From Ignavibacterium sp. (GTDB taxonomy: Bacteria; Bacteroidota; Ignavibacteria; Ignavibacteriales; Ignavibacteriaceae): a stretch of 64,000 nt of DNA. Position numbers and translations under genes: made by a program. Below the pieces are notes generated by a model, which did no database searches, was not told the DNA's origin, and saw nothing but the letters and a program-made list of their open reading frames with translations. The stretch spans positions 248,001-312,000 of the forward strand of contig JAVSMP010000001.1 of assembly GCA_032027145.1 (NCBI GenBank). The letters run 5' to 3'. Shown here in pieces: positions 24,851-33,857 of this stretch. Position 1 is the first letter of the stretch, and every line of letters starts with the position of its first letter.

Positions 24851-26335
24851 ATGATTGTTAAAACAAATCCGGATGAATTTGAAAATTTTTTAGTCGATGC
24901 ATCAAACTTTAAAGGCAGTTGTGAAGCAGTTTACTTCCCTGAAAATTCTGATGAAATAGTTTCTTTAATAAAAGAGGCTAATAAAAAAAAACTTACTGTT
25001 ACAGCAGCAGGAAACAGAACTGGTCTGACAGGTGCCTGCATACCGCAAAATGGAATTGTAATTGCTACTGATAAACTGAACAAAATAATCGAGATCAATC
25101 AAAAGCAATTTTATGCTATAGTTGAACCGGCTGTTTTGCTGGCAGATTTTCAGAAGGAATTGAAATTGCAGAACCTTTTTTATCCGCCAGATCCAACAGA
25201 AACAAATTGTTATCTCGGCGGAACTGTTGCAACCAATGCTTCAGGTGCAAAAACATTTAAGTACGGACCAACACGCAATTATGTTATTGGCTTGCAGGTT
25301 GTTCTTCCTGATGGTGAAGTGATTGATATTGAGAGAGACAATCAAAAAGCTAATGGATATGAGCTTATATTGTCTGCTCAAACAGGCAAAAGTATTTACT
25401 TACAAATTCCCGATTATACTTTTCCAAGCGTTAAAAATGCCTCGGGATATTTTGTAAAGAAAGATATGGATGCAATTGATTTGTTTATTGGATCTGAAGG
25501 TACGCTTGGCATAATTACAAAAATCAAATTCAGACTTCTTCCGCAGCCTGAAAATACAATCTCGTGCGTTTTATTTTTTGAAGACGAAACAAATGCACTA
25601 AATTTTCTTGAAGAAGCAAGAGAAGCTTCTTACAAGAATAAATTGAAAAGCATAAATGATAATGTAAATGCACTTGCACTTGAGTTTTTTGATGAGCGCG
25701 CTCTGAAATTCTTGGCAAAAGATTTTTCTGCAATTCCGGATAATGCACAAGCTGCAATATGGTTTGAACAGGAATCAACTTCTGATTCTTTTGATTCTAT
25801 ACTTGAAACCTGGAATGTTCTGATGCAAACTCACAATGTCAATGAAGAGACAGCGTGGTTCGCTTTTAGTGATGTAGATAAAGAAAGGATAAAAGATTTT
25901 CGTCACGCTATTTCATTAAAAGTAAACGATTATGTAGCACGAAACAATTTTAGAAAACTTGGTACCGATACAGCTGTTCCCGATAAAGTTTTCCGTGAGT
26001 TTTATTTAACACTGCAGAATTGGGCAAAACAAAGTAAGATTGATTTTGTGGCTTATGGGCATTTTGGAAATTCTCATATTCACTTGAACTTTTTACCAAA
26101 GGACGATGATGAATTTAATGAAGGTAAAAAAATCTATAAGCAAATTTGTGAAGAAGCTGTAAGGCTCGGAGGAACAATTTCTGCTGAACACGGAATTGGC
26201 AAAACCAAACGGGATTATCTTTTGATGATGTATGGTGAGGCTAACATTCGTAAAATGGCTGCATTAAAAAAAACTCTTGACCCGAATCTAATTCTTGGTA
26301 TTGGAAATATTTTTGAAGAGAGATTCTTAGAGTAA
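24851..26335 (+). CDS. FAD-linked oxidase, GlcD / D-lactate dehydrogenase type
   Basis: 494 residues, flavoprotein oxidising a 2-hydroxy acid such as D-lactate or glycolate and passing electrons to an acceptor. FAD-binding PCMH-type domain at about 20-235: VTAAGNRTGLTGACIP, GGTVATNASGAKTFKYGP, DLFIGSEGTLGIIT. FAD-oxidase C-terminal domain at about 240-490: YGHFGNSHIHLNFLP and GGTISAEHGIGKTKRDYL, which hold the usual metal/active-site histidines. It is directly adjacent to the GT2 gene. No GlcE/GlcF or iron-sulfur partner is nearby, so it works alone or with partners elsewhere. The exact substrate cannot be told. Confidence 0.9.
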   Translation: MIVKTNPDEFENFLVDASNFKGSCEAVYFPENSDEIVSLIKEANKKKLTVTAAGNRTGLTGACIPQNGIVIATDKLNKIIEINQKQFYAIVEPAVLLADFQKELKLQNLFYPPDPTETNCYLGGTVATNASGAKTFKYGPTRNYVIGLQVVLPDGEVIDIERDNQKANGYELILSAQTGKSIYLQIPDYTFPSVKNASGYFVKKDMDAIDLFIGSEGTLGIITKIKFRLLPQPENTISCVLFFEDETNALNFLEEAREASYKNKLKSINDNVNALALEFFDERALKFLAKDFSAIPDNAQAAIWFEQESTSDSFDSILETWNVLMQTHNVNEETAWFAFSDVDKERIKDFRHAISLKVNDYVARNNFRKLGTDTAVPDKVFREFYLTLQNWAKQSKIDFVAYGHFGNSHIHLNFLPKDDDEFNEGKKIYKQICEEAVRLGGTISAEHGIGKTKRDYLLMMYGEANIRKMAALKKTLDPNLILGIGNIFEERFLE

Positions 26336-26620
26336 TAACTCTGATGATTTGAGCAAAGACCGTTTCAGCTTTTGGTGAAATAAAAAAGCTCTTCAATGGA
26401 TAACACAAAGCTGATTATATTAGTTTATTATTCGTTGAATCGTGTCAATGAGATTGATTATAAGTAAAGTAACTGCACACATAAGAATTTATCGCATACA
26501 GATAAATTATAATTGAAACGAAAAATGGAACACTGATCAACCGGATACAAAAAGCCGAGTCAATGCTCCATTATTAAATTTAAACAAGTAATCTTATCTG
26601 ATTTAATATTTCAATTATTA

Positions 26621-29023
26621 TTACTGTAATGATTCTTTCAATCTTCTTGCAACTGCAATAAAAAAGCCAGCCACCATAACAATAACTCCAATCCATACAA
26701 GACTGATGTAGGGCTTAATACTTGCAGTAACAAATAATACTTCTTCCTTTGGCTTCTCAACAGAATGGTCATGTGTATCATTTATTGGATTAATTGATAC
26801 CTCAATCATCTCTGCGGTAAGATTATTTAACTGTAATTTTAACCCGGCATTTTCAGAAATGTACTGTGTAAATACAGCCTGACCGCTTACGCTTTTTCTC
26901 AGCAGTTCAAATTCTTCTTTTTTACCGTTTACCTCCAGTGTAAGCATTGCACCCATTTGAAAGTCTTTACCTTCCTGCATCAATTGCATTGTCTCGGGCA
27001 GAATATCAAATTTATTAAAAGTGATTTTTACATTTTGATATTCTGTTGTAACACCTTTCTCTAATTTTACAACATCACCATGCGTGTGGTCATCTTTTCC
27101 TTCATCATAACCAAGCGGGGCAAGATAAACATCCTTTGAAAATAAATTTAAAATCGCCGGTTCTCTCATTAAACTGTTGTTATATTCGGCAATGTACATA
27201 ACAGGGGCAACTTGATAACTATCATTATCTTTCTTCATCAAAATATTAAAAGCATATTTAGTATTATTTTCTATAGGAGTATATCCGGTAAAAGTTAACT
27301 GATAGCCAAATGCACTTACTGGTTGGTTCTTAACCAAATCGAGATTGACCGTTGAACTATATGCACCTGAGCCAATAACACCAAGGATAAACAATGCTAT
27401 TCCGATATGTGAAACATAAGCACCAAGATTTTTTAAGTTCCTTTTAACAATTCTGATTGCAATTTCAGCATTTACTACCAAAGCAAATGCAGACGAAAAG
27501 CTTAACAAAATCATCATAGGATTTGTTACACCGCCTAAGATTATAATCAGCGCTGTAATAAAAATACTTAAAATGACTGATAAAGCTGAATCTTTAAGAA
27601 ATGCTTTGGCATCCGTTGTTTTCCATTTTAATAACAACGACAAACCATTTAACAATCCTATAATAATTGCGATTGGCAGATGCAATTCATCATAAAAGAA
27701 AGTATCAACCGACTGACCGAAAAGCGGTGCAGAGGTGCCTCCTAAAACAATTATTGCTGAAGCAACGAGAACAATTGCAGCCGTAAACAATGAAAGCTCT
27801 CTTGAGAGAAGACTTTCATCATAAACAGTTTTATCCTCAAGATATTTCCATCTGTAAACAATTCCTCCAAACCCGATTAGTATAAACGTTGTAATAAAGA
27901 TAACTAAGAAAAAGTAAACAAGATTTCCCGGGTCAACAAACGAATGCACCGAAGCATCGCCAAGCACACCGCTTCTTGTTAAAAATGTACTGTATAAAAC
28001 AAAAATGTAAGTTAAGATACTGAGTATAAGATTTGTTTTAGCATATCTTCCAACTCCATCAGTGCTTTTCAAACTTCTTTTTTGTACAAGCATTGTGTGT
28101 ATGGCTGCGACACCAATTAACCATGGAATCAAACTAGAATTTTCGACAGGGTCCCAAGCCCAGTAACCGCCCCATCCAAGCATTTCATAAGCCCAATAGC
28201 CGCCAATCATAATTCCTAAACCAAGAATTGCAACTCCGGCAAGCATCCATGGTAAAGACTGATTAACCCAATCCCTGTATTCATTTTTCATCAGTGCAGC
28301 AATTGCAAAAGAAAAAGGAACAGTTGCCATAGCAAATCCTATAAACAACATAGGAGGATGAATCTGCATCCAGTAATTAAGCAATTGCGGATTTAAACCC
28401 TTTCCGTCTGCAATAAACTGATTAACTGAAACTCCAGCCTGCGACAATGCAGCATAAAGCTCTTTACTCATCTGAATATATGTTGTATTGCTTTGCTGAT
28501 CAGTGAAGATAAAATTCTGTAAAAAAGACAGGTTGAAATATTGCGGATTAATACTTTTTGCATCAATAAATATCGGCGTCATCCAGATATACTCAAATGG
28601 ATTTTTGAACCACGGGGAAACCATTACTAAAAGGAATGATGTTGCAAGCGCAAATACTGCCATTACTCTCGGTTCAAGATCGCCTCTTTTGGAAGAATAC
28701 GACTGAAGTATTATTCCTATTATTACAGTAAGCAGAAGCCACAGCATAAAACTGCCTTCTTGTCCTCCCCAAAAAGATGAGAACAAAAGACCGGTTGAAA
28801 GTGAATTATTACTGTAACTAAAAATATATTTATACTGATATTGATGAGTAAGTATTGCGTACCATAAATAAGTTGATGCTGCAATCACAAAAATTGCCAT
28901 TCCATGATAACTGTAGCGTGCAAAGTTTAATGTGTTTTTATATCCTCTGAATGAGAGAAAATACATTACCATTGCAATAACACTAAATACTAAAGCTGCG
29001 CTTAAAAAAATACTTCCAATCAT
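26621..29023 (-). CDS. ccmF: Cytochrome c heme lyase CcmF
   Basis: 800 residues, inner-membrane protein of system I cytochrome c maturation that takes heme from CcmE and attaches it to apocytochrome c. Many transmembrane helices; WWD domain at about 284-295 (WGGYWAWDPVENSSL) on the periplasmic side; heme-ligand His in LNYWMQIHPPMLF near 222. An inserted periplasmic region at about 590-765 with a DHTHGD segment precedes the last helix. CcmF is longer than the ~650 of E. coli, as in other Bacteroidota/Chlorobi. No ccmG or ccmH follows. A decayed four-helix gene (29091-29333) sits between it and ccmE. Confidence 0.94.
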   Translation of the reverse strand: MIGSIFLSAALVFSVIAMVMYFLSFRGYKNTLNFARYSYHGMAIFVIAASTYLWYAILTHQYQYKYIFSYSNNSLSTGLLFSSFWGGQEGSFMLWLLLTVIIGIILQSYSSKRGDLEPRVMAVFALATSFLLVMVSPWFKNPFEYIWMTPIFIDAKSINPQYFNLSFLQNFIFTDQQSNTTYIQMSKELYAALSQAGVSVNQFIADGKGLNPQLLNYWMQIHPPMLFIGFAMATVPFSFAIAALMKNEYRDWVNQSLPWMLAGVAILGLGIMIGGYWAYEMLGWGGYWAWDPVENSSLIPWLIGVAAIHTMLVQKRSLKSTDGVGRYAKTNLILSILTYIFVLYSTFLTRSGVLGDASVHSFVDPGNLVYFFLVIFITTFILIGFGGIVYRWKYLEDKTVYDESLLSRELSLFTAAIVLVASAIIVLGGTSAPLFGQSVDTFFYDELHLPIAIIIGLLNGLSLLLKWKTTDAKAFLKDSALSVILSIFITALIIILGGVTNPMMILLSFSSAFALVVNAEIAIRIVKRNLKNLGAYVSHIGIALFILGVIGSGAYSSTVNLDLVKNQPVSAFGYQLTFTGYTPIENNTKYAFNILMKKDNDSYQVAPVMYIAEYNNSLMREPAILNLFSKDVYLAPLGYDEGKDDHTHGDVVKLEKGVTTEYQNVKITFNKFDILPETMQLMQEGKDFQMGAMLTLEVNGKKEEFELLRKSVSGQAVFTQYISENAGLKLQLNNLTAEMIEVSINPINDTHDHSVEKPKEEVLFVTASIKPYISLVWIGVIVMVAGFFIAVARRLKESLQ

Positions 29024-29090
29024 TTTACCTCGCTAAGAGCATAGTGCAAAGGGCGGAGATTATATTAGAAAATGCTGTTAACACCACTGC

Positions 29091-29333
29091 TCATTTTTTT
29101 AATGAATTTCTAAAACTTGTAATTTTTCCTGATAACAAATCTAACTGTTCTAAAAGTCTATTAAGTTCAATATCACTTAATATTTTTTTTCGATTGAGAA
29201 TGATCAAAATGTTTGAGACCTCAAAAACCGATCTTTGAACAAAATTTAAATACAGTTTGAACTCTGTAATTGATAAAGAGACCTGATATTTATGAAATGC
29301 TTTTGTTAATTGATATTCCTGAGTAATTTGATT
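29091..29333 (-). pseudogene. 5'-truncated four-helix-bundle (S23-type) protein remnant
   Basis: An open minus-strand frame of 80 codons, from just after a TGA at 29334-29336 to a TGA at 29091-29093, has no start codon in its first half. It encodes ...ITEFKLYLNFVQRSVFEVSN and ILSDIELNRLLEQLDLLSGK, ending ITSFRNSLKK. This pattern is the C-terminal half of four-helix-bundle S23-type proteins, where 'RGSL.E' and 'L...L....ISKML.G.I.SL' recur. The N-terminal half is missing or scattered in other frames, so this is a remnant. It lies in the ccm cluster between ccmE and ccmF. Confidence 0.6.
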
Positions 29334-29447
29334 TCAAAATCATCGGCTTAATCAAAAATTCATTCACTTATCACAACAGATTATTCCCGAATTTCAAGGC
29401 TCCAAGGTTCAAACTTTTCAATTTTGTAATCGTTACGCTCTATGCCA

Positions 29448-29837
29448 TCATAAACTTGAAGACTTAACATCTTGCTGTTCGTATTTGCTTGGACATTTTG
29501 TCAAAATATCTTTTGCATGAAAGTAGCCATTCCGGTAAGATCCGGTTACAACAACACTAGTAGCAGTTTCAAAATTATTCGGCATTGCACCTTCGTATAT
29601 CACTTTCATTTCATTACCGTTTGCATCGGACATATAAAATGAAAATGTGTTTTGTTCACGATTCATTTCATAATTTTTTGCTTTTACCCAGCTGCCTGTT
29701 GCCTTAACTGTTTTATCAGTTGTTTTAACTACTGCAAAGTTATCTTCATATTTTATATTGCTTTGTGTAAACAGATAGCCCATTATGCTGAGAAACAAAA
29801 CAATAATAACTCCGCCAAAAATATATTTACTTTTCAT
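29448..29837 (-). CDS. ccmE: Heme chaperone CcmE, Cys (CxxxY) type
   Basis: 129 residues from the ATG at 29835-29837 (AGGAGAT upstream; a start at 29864 is less likely). An N-terminal anchor helix (KYIFGGVIIVLFLSIMGYLF) is followed by the OB-fold domain: VKATGSWVKAKNYEMNREQN, VIYEGAMPNNFETATSVVV, YFHAKDILTKCPSKYE. Usual CcmE binds heme covalently through His in HxxxY; here the position is Cys in CPSKY, the CxxxY form. In known examples this Cys form goes with a reduced ccm set lacking CcmH (system I*). It overlaps ccmD by 11 bases and belongs to ccmABCDE. Confidence 0.88.
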   Translation of the reverse strand: MKSKYIFGGVIIVLFLSIMGYLFTQSNIKYEDNFAVVKTTDKTVKATGSWVKAKNYEMNREQNTFSFYMSDANGNEMKVIYEGAMPNNFETATSVVVTGSYRNGYFHAKDILTKCPSKYEQQDVKSSSL

Positions 29838-29976
29838 TTTTATCTCCTGACATTTCTTTTTCAACTTTTTTAATTCTTTTATCGAGGCTGATCATATAAC
29901 TGAATATTCCCGTCCATACAATAAGCACAATAATCATTACAATATAGATTGAATTTTTTGATAGAAACTCTTCCAA
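29827..29976 (-). CDS. ccmD: CcmD-like small membrane protein
   Basis: 49 residues. The start is TTG at 29974-29976, with AGAGG 6 bases upstream inside the end of ccmC, and the stop (29827-29829) overlaps the ccmE start. One transmembrane helix (SIYIVMIIVLIVWTGIFSYM) is followed by a charged cytoplasmic tail (LDKRIKKVEKEMSGDKNEK). Position between ccmC and ccmE and the helix-then-Lys/Glu layout are those of CcmD, which releases holo-CcmE from the CcmABC complex. Sequence is too short for a sure family call. Confidence 0.75.
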   Translation of the reverse strand: MEEFLSKNSIYIVMIIVLIVWTGIFSYMISLDKRIKKVEKEMSGDKNEK

Positions 29977-29978
29977 AG

Positions 29979-30683
29979 TTAACCTCTGATTAATTGTTTA
30001 TCTAATTTATCTTTTAACAAAATTGATTTATATCCAACACGCCACATCCAGAAATACAAGATTGTAAATCCAATCAGCGATAAGAAGAAAATCAAAAGCA
30101 TATTTCCATTCATTTTAAAATCTACAACCGGACCGGCATTTGAGTCATCAGCAGAACCGGGGTGCAAGCCGGTCATTATTCTTGGCATAATAAAAATAAA
30201 GAACGGAACAGTTACAAAAGCAATCATTGAATATACTGAAGAAAGTGTAGCACGTTTTTCTTCAGATTCAATTGATGACCTTAAAGCAAACCAGGCACCA
30301 TAAATTAGCAATAATGCAAAAATACTTGTTTCTCTCGGGTCCCAGTTCCAGAAAGATCCCCATGCAAATTTAGCCCAAACTGAACCTGTTATTGTAGCAA
30401 GAATACAAAATATCATCCCAAGCTGTGCAGATGCATAAGATTTCAAATCGTCATCCAAGTTCTTTTTACGCAAATATTTAAAACTATACAGCGTAGACAT
30501 TAAAAACGCTATTACAGTTAACCAAGCAGTAGGGACGTGAAAGAAGATAATTTTTGCATTTTCTTCTAATCCCGGGATTAAAGGAAACTCATACCACTTT
30601 GTCGGATTCTCTACTATGGGAAAAGAAATTCCAGCTACAGAGACAAAGGCAAGCAACAGAAATAAAAATATTTTCCAGATCAT
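29979..30683 (-). CDS. ccmC: Heme exporter/loader CcmC
   Basis: 234 residues, six transmembrane helices. Delivers heme to CcmE. WWD domain WGSFWNWDPRETS at about 108-120; the two axial-ligand histidines are in FFHVPTAW (His49) and GLHPGS (about 174). Spacing of 2 bases to ccmD and 32 from ccmB shows one transcript. Length is normal. Confidence 0.95.
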   Translation of the reverse strand: MIWKIFLFLLLAFVSVAGISFPIVENPTKWYEFPLIPGLEENAKIIFFHVPTAWLTVIAFLMSTLYSFKYLRKKNLDDDLKSYASAQLGMIFCILATITGSVWAKFAWGSFWNWDPRETSIFALLLIYGAWFALRSSIESEEKRATLSSVYSMIAFVTVPFFIFIMPRIMTGLHPGSADDSNAGPVVDFKMNGNMLLIFFLSLIGFTILYFWMWRVGYKSILLKDKLDKQLIRG

Positions 30684-30715
30684 AAATATTATTGACTAAA
30701 TTTTTATTAAAATCT

Positions 30716-31381
30716 TTATTCTTTCCAAATAAAATCAAATAACATATAAGATGCTGTGAGCATTATTACATCATAACTCACAACAATTGCTAATTCAAAT
30801 TTAGCACTTTCAAAGGAAATGCCATCAATAGCAAACAATGTTAATTGAACAGAAGCTAAAATCAAAGGCAATAAAATAGGAAAAGATAACACAGGATAAA
30901 GAGTTCCTTTTGCACCGGCTTTTGCAATAATCGCAGCAATAATAGTAGAAGAAATTGCAAGCCCAATATTGCCGAATACAAAAGATGTTAAGAACAATAA
31001 AAAGTTCCTGATAACAAATTCATTAAACAATGCAGAGTATAGAACTGCAATTACTGTGTTCATTGCAAAAACAAGAAAAATATTAAAAATCAGTTTACCT
31101 GAAAAAACCGTAGTTGGTGATGCTGTTAATTGTAGGGCTAATGTAGTGCCCCTTTCCTCTTCAGAAACAAATGCCCTCGATAAACCTGACATTGCTGTAA
31201 AAAATATTACTACCCAGAAAAGTCCGCCTGTTAAGCCAGGACTTATTTTCTCCTGCCCGACTGAAAACAATATTACGCTGATTGCAATAATAATAAACAT
31301 AGCTAAAGCGTTAATTGCATAGCGTGTTCTCAGTTCAGATTTTAAGTCTTTTAAAAATAAGCTGTAAGATTTTGAGTTCAT
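30716..31381 (-). CDS. ccmB: ABC transporter permease CcmB
   Basis: 221 residues, six hydrophobic segments, the permease of the CcmABC complex that releases heme-loaded CcmE. Family features: SEERGTTLALQLTASPTTVF near residue 73 and AKAGAKGTLYPVLSFPILLPL near residue 155. A 153-base gap separates it from ccmA, unusual for the cluster; that gap holds a repeat-like sequence. Confidence 0.92.
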   Translation of the reverse strand: MNSKSYSLFLKDLKSELRTRYAINALAMFIIIAISVILFSVGQEKISPGLTGGLFWVVIFFTAMSGLSRAFVSEEERGTTLALQLTASPTTVFSGKLIFNIFLVFAMNTVIAVLYSALFNEFVIRNFLLFLTSFVFGNIGLAISSTIIAAIIAKAGAKGTLYPVLSFPILLPLILASVQLTLFAIDGISFESAKFELAIVVSYDVIMLTASYMLFDFIWKE

Positions 31382-31534
31382 TTAATTATTAGTTTGCTAT
31401 GTAAAGTTTCTCTCATGTAAAAAACAAGTCAGTATCAAAATGTTTGTTCATCATTGGAGTGCCCATTTCGACAAGCTCAAACTGACAAAAATTAACTTGT
31501 ACAAAAAAGCAGTTATCAATAAATATTTTAAAGT
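31382..31534. repeat. Gap between ccmB and ccmA with repeat-like remnant
   Basis: Minus strand 31459-31488 contains GTTTGAGCTTGTCGAAATGG, a form of the 'gagcttgtcgaa' string that recurs in intergenic DNA of many genomes (recall only). The rest shows no gene, hairpin or promoter I can defend. The gap breaks an otherwise tight ccm series. Confidence 0.35.
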
Positions 31535-32167
31535 TTAGTTTTTATACTTTTCAAGCAATAAAATTTCACTGCACAATTCCAAATCATTTCTTTCGTTAGA
31601 TGCAATAATTACAATATTGGTTTTTGATTCTTCCTTAACGATTTCATAAACTGAGCTCTTCCCTTCTTCATCAAGATTTGAAGTCGGTTCATCTAGTACC
31701 AATAACTGCGGAGAATGCATCAAGGCAAATATAAATTTAGCTCTCTGTTTCATTCCGGATGAATATGTTTTTAACAGATCATCTTTTCGTTTGTACAACA
31801 AAAATTTATCAAGTAAATAATCAACACGTTCTTTATTAAACACTATTCCGCGGATATCGGCAAATATTTTCAGGTTTTCTAAAGTTGAAAATTCTTCATA
31901 CAAAACAAGATAAGGAGAAACAAATCCAATATGATTATGCAGGTCTTCTTCGGCTAATATTTTTCCATTTAGTAAATGGATTATTTTACCTTTAGAAGCG
32001 CTGATAATACCTGCAATAATTTTAACAAGCGTTGATTTACCCGAACCATTGGGTCCTGATATTCCATAAACTCCGGCTTTATCAAATTTAAAATTCAAAT
32101 CATTAAAGATAAGTCTCCTTCCAAATGATTTATTTAACTGCTGTGCTTCCAGAGAGTAATTAATCAT
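31535..32167 (-). CDS. ccmA: ABC transporter ATPase CcmA
   Basis: 210 residues. ATP hydrolysis drives release of holo-CcmE from CcmC. Walker A GPNGSGKSTL near residue 38; signature YSSGMKQRAKF near residue 136; Walker B LLVLDEPTSNLD near residue 155; switch His is replaced in the loop IVIIASNERNDL. Overlaps the metalloprotease gene stop by 8 bases, so the ccm genes are read from the bamD-metalloprotease transcript. Confidence 0.93.
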   Translation of the reverse strand: MINYSLEAQQLNKSFGRRLIFNDLNFKFDKAGVYGISGPNGSGKSTLVKIIAGIISASKGKIIHLLNGKILAEEDLHNHIGFVSPYLVLYEEFSTLENLKIFADIRGIVFNKERVDYLLDKFLLYKRKDDLLKTYSSGMKQRAKFIFALMHSPQLLVLDEPTSNLDEEGKSSVYEIVKEESKTNIVIIASNERNDLELCSEILLLEKYKN

Positions 32168-33857
32168 TGAAGATTACCATCTTACCTTTATAAACTTTAT
32201 TCCCCGATTTAATTGTATAAAAATAAACGCCTGTGGGAAATTTAATCTCTTCAGCAGTTAAAAGTACTTCGCAATATTGCTTATTATCTTTAAAGTATGA
32301 AGATACTATGTTTTTATTGCCTTGATAATAAAGGCTCAAACCGGCTGAATAAATATTTACATTTACTTCTTTGTTCATCTCAGCTTTATCCTGAAAAACT
32401 ATTTTAAGGTTATTACGCGTTGATCTTTTAATCGGTGTCGGATATGCAAATGTTTCTGAATTAATATCAGGTATTATATAACTGGTATCACCGTAAACAA
32501 CAGCATTATTTAATATACCGGCATTGTTCCAGTATTGCTGATTAGCTTTGTCAAATAAAATTGAATAGTTGTTATTTATTGAAATCATCCCTGAAGCAGT
32601 ATCATTATAGATTGTAAAAGAGAAATCAATAAACTGACTGGAATTATTAATTGCAGAATTGTAATCAGAGTTTGTAACTATTGTTGTAAAAACGCCGTCC
32701 TGATTAGGAAGGTTAATCTGCAAAAAATAATTTGCTGCTGCTTTTACGGACATATTGTAAGTTTTATCAGGAGGTGTAAAATTCATTACTGCTGTGGGGA
32801 TAAGCAGTGGATAATTACCGGCTTCCTGAAAATACTCACCGGGATAAATATTTCTTGTGTTTGTAAAATAACTCCAGATCCCAAAACGATTAAGTTCATT
32901 CCCGAAATTAGTTCCTGATTCATCCAGACTTAATGCAATTACCTTAAGTGCGGCATTGCCCGGAATCAAGTCCCATTGTCTTTTAAGAATTTCAAATCCA
33001 AAGTTTTTCTGAAGATAAATATTCCATATCGCAATACTGTAGCCGTCAGTAGTGGGCATAGATTTTTCCGGTCTTAAAAAATACGAGCTCATATAAGCGT
33101 AATAATCGTTAACATAATCAAAAACAAATTCTTCCATTGCAGTTGAACTCATTTCATAATAAAAAACATCTGAACTTCTAAAAGGTGCATTGATCTCAGA
33201 AGGGGCGTAATTTCCGCCTTGTATTGCGTGATGAAATTCGTGTACAGCAGTTACTCTTGCTCCATTAATTCCTCTTGAATAATATCCTGCCAGATAATCA
33301 TTATCAACTACCATAAATGATGTCCAGCTTGATTGAGAGACCTTATTTTCAAACTGTGTGTAACCATAAAGACCAGAAAGATTTTGCAAATAAACATCAT
33401 ATTTATTATCGCCTCCTTCTGATCCGTCAGCCGGCGGCGCAGCATAACCTAATTGCTCAACTTCAAAAGAATATGTTGAATCAAGAGCCTGCATAAACTG
33501 CATCAGATCGTATCCGGGTGCGTTTACACCGGCAGTATCGTAGTGTACTCTGAAAAAGCCTTTCGGTGTTACTTGACTTTTATGCATCTGAGGTCTTTGT
33601 AATAAAGGTGCAACTATTTTTTGCTGAGCTGTATTAAGCAAATCAAAATTCTGTTTGATACTGTTTACCATATCAAGACCGCATTTAATAACAGAAGGAT
33701 TGTTCTCGATCTGTTTTTTAAGATATTCTGATGTTTGAGCACCCTTGAAGTATGTAAATAAATTTACAAGTGAATCTAATTTACTTTTGGAAATATCCTG
33801 TGCCGAAAGTTGAACAGATATAATTAACATTATAGTAAAAGAGTATTTAATAATCAT
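32160..33857 (-). CDS. Secreted HExxH metalloprotease (MXAN_6640-like) with T9SS-type tail
   Basis: 565 residues. Signal peptide MIIKYSFTIMLIISVQLSAQ. The zinc motif HEFHH is at 206-210 (VTAVHEFHHAIQGG) with the third ligand probably in SSTAMEEFVFDYV about 35 residues on. Domains follow the MXAN_6640-type family of putative metalloproteases. The last ~85 residues are a T9SS-like beta-sandwich (FPTGVYFYTIKSG, KGKMVIFND) lacking the YPNPFNP core, so secretion by T9SS is probable but not sure. Overlaps FG-GAP gene by 1 base and ccmA by 8; its link to heme delivery is unknown. Confidence 0.8.
   Translation of the reverse strand: MIIKYSFTIMLIISVQLSAQDISKSKLDSLVNLFTYFKGAQTSEYLKKQIENNPSVIKCGLDMVNSIKQNFDLLNTAQQKIVAPLLQRPQMHKSQVTPKGFFRVHYDTAGVNAPGYDLMQFMQALDSTYSFEVEQLGYAAPPADGSEGGDNKYDVYLQNLSGLYGYTQFENKVSQSSWTSFMVVDNDYLAGYYSRGINGARVTAVHEFHHAIQGGNYAPSEINAPFRSSDVFYYEMSSTAMEEFVFDYVNDYYAYMSSYFLRPEKSMPTTDGYSIAIWNIYLQKNFGFEILKRQWDLIPGNAALKVIALSLDESGTNFGNELNRFGIWSYFTNTRNIYPGEYFQEAGNYPLLIPTAVMNFTPPDKTYNMSVKAAANYFLQINLPNQDGVFTTIVTNSDYNSAINNSSQFIDFSFTIYNDTASGMISINNNYSILFDKANQQYWNNAGILNNAVVYGDTSYIIPDINSETFAYPTPIKRSTRNNLKIVFQDKAEMNKEVNVNIYSAGLSLYYQGNKNIVSSYFKDNKQYCEVLLTAEEIKFPTGVYFYTIKSGNKVYKGKMVIFND

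Noticed and set aside
29044-29238. 64-codon plus-strand frame in the ccmE-ccmF gap
   Set aside because: It is opposite the four-helix-bundle remnant, which has the recognisable protein pattern.
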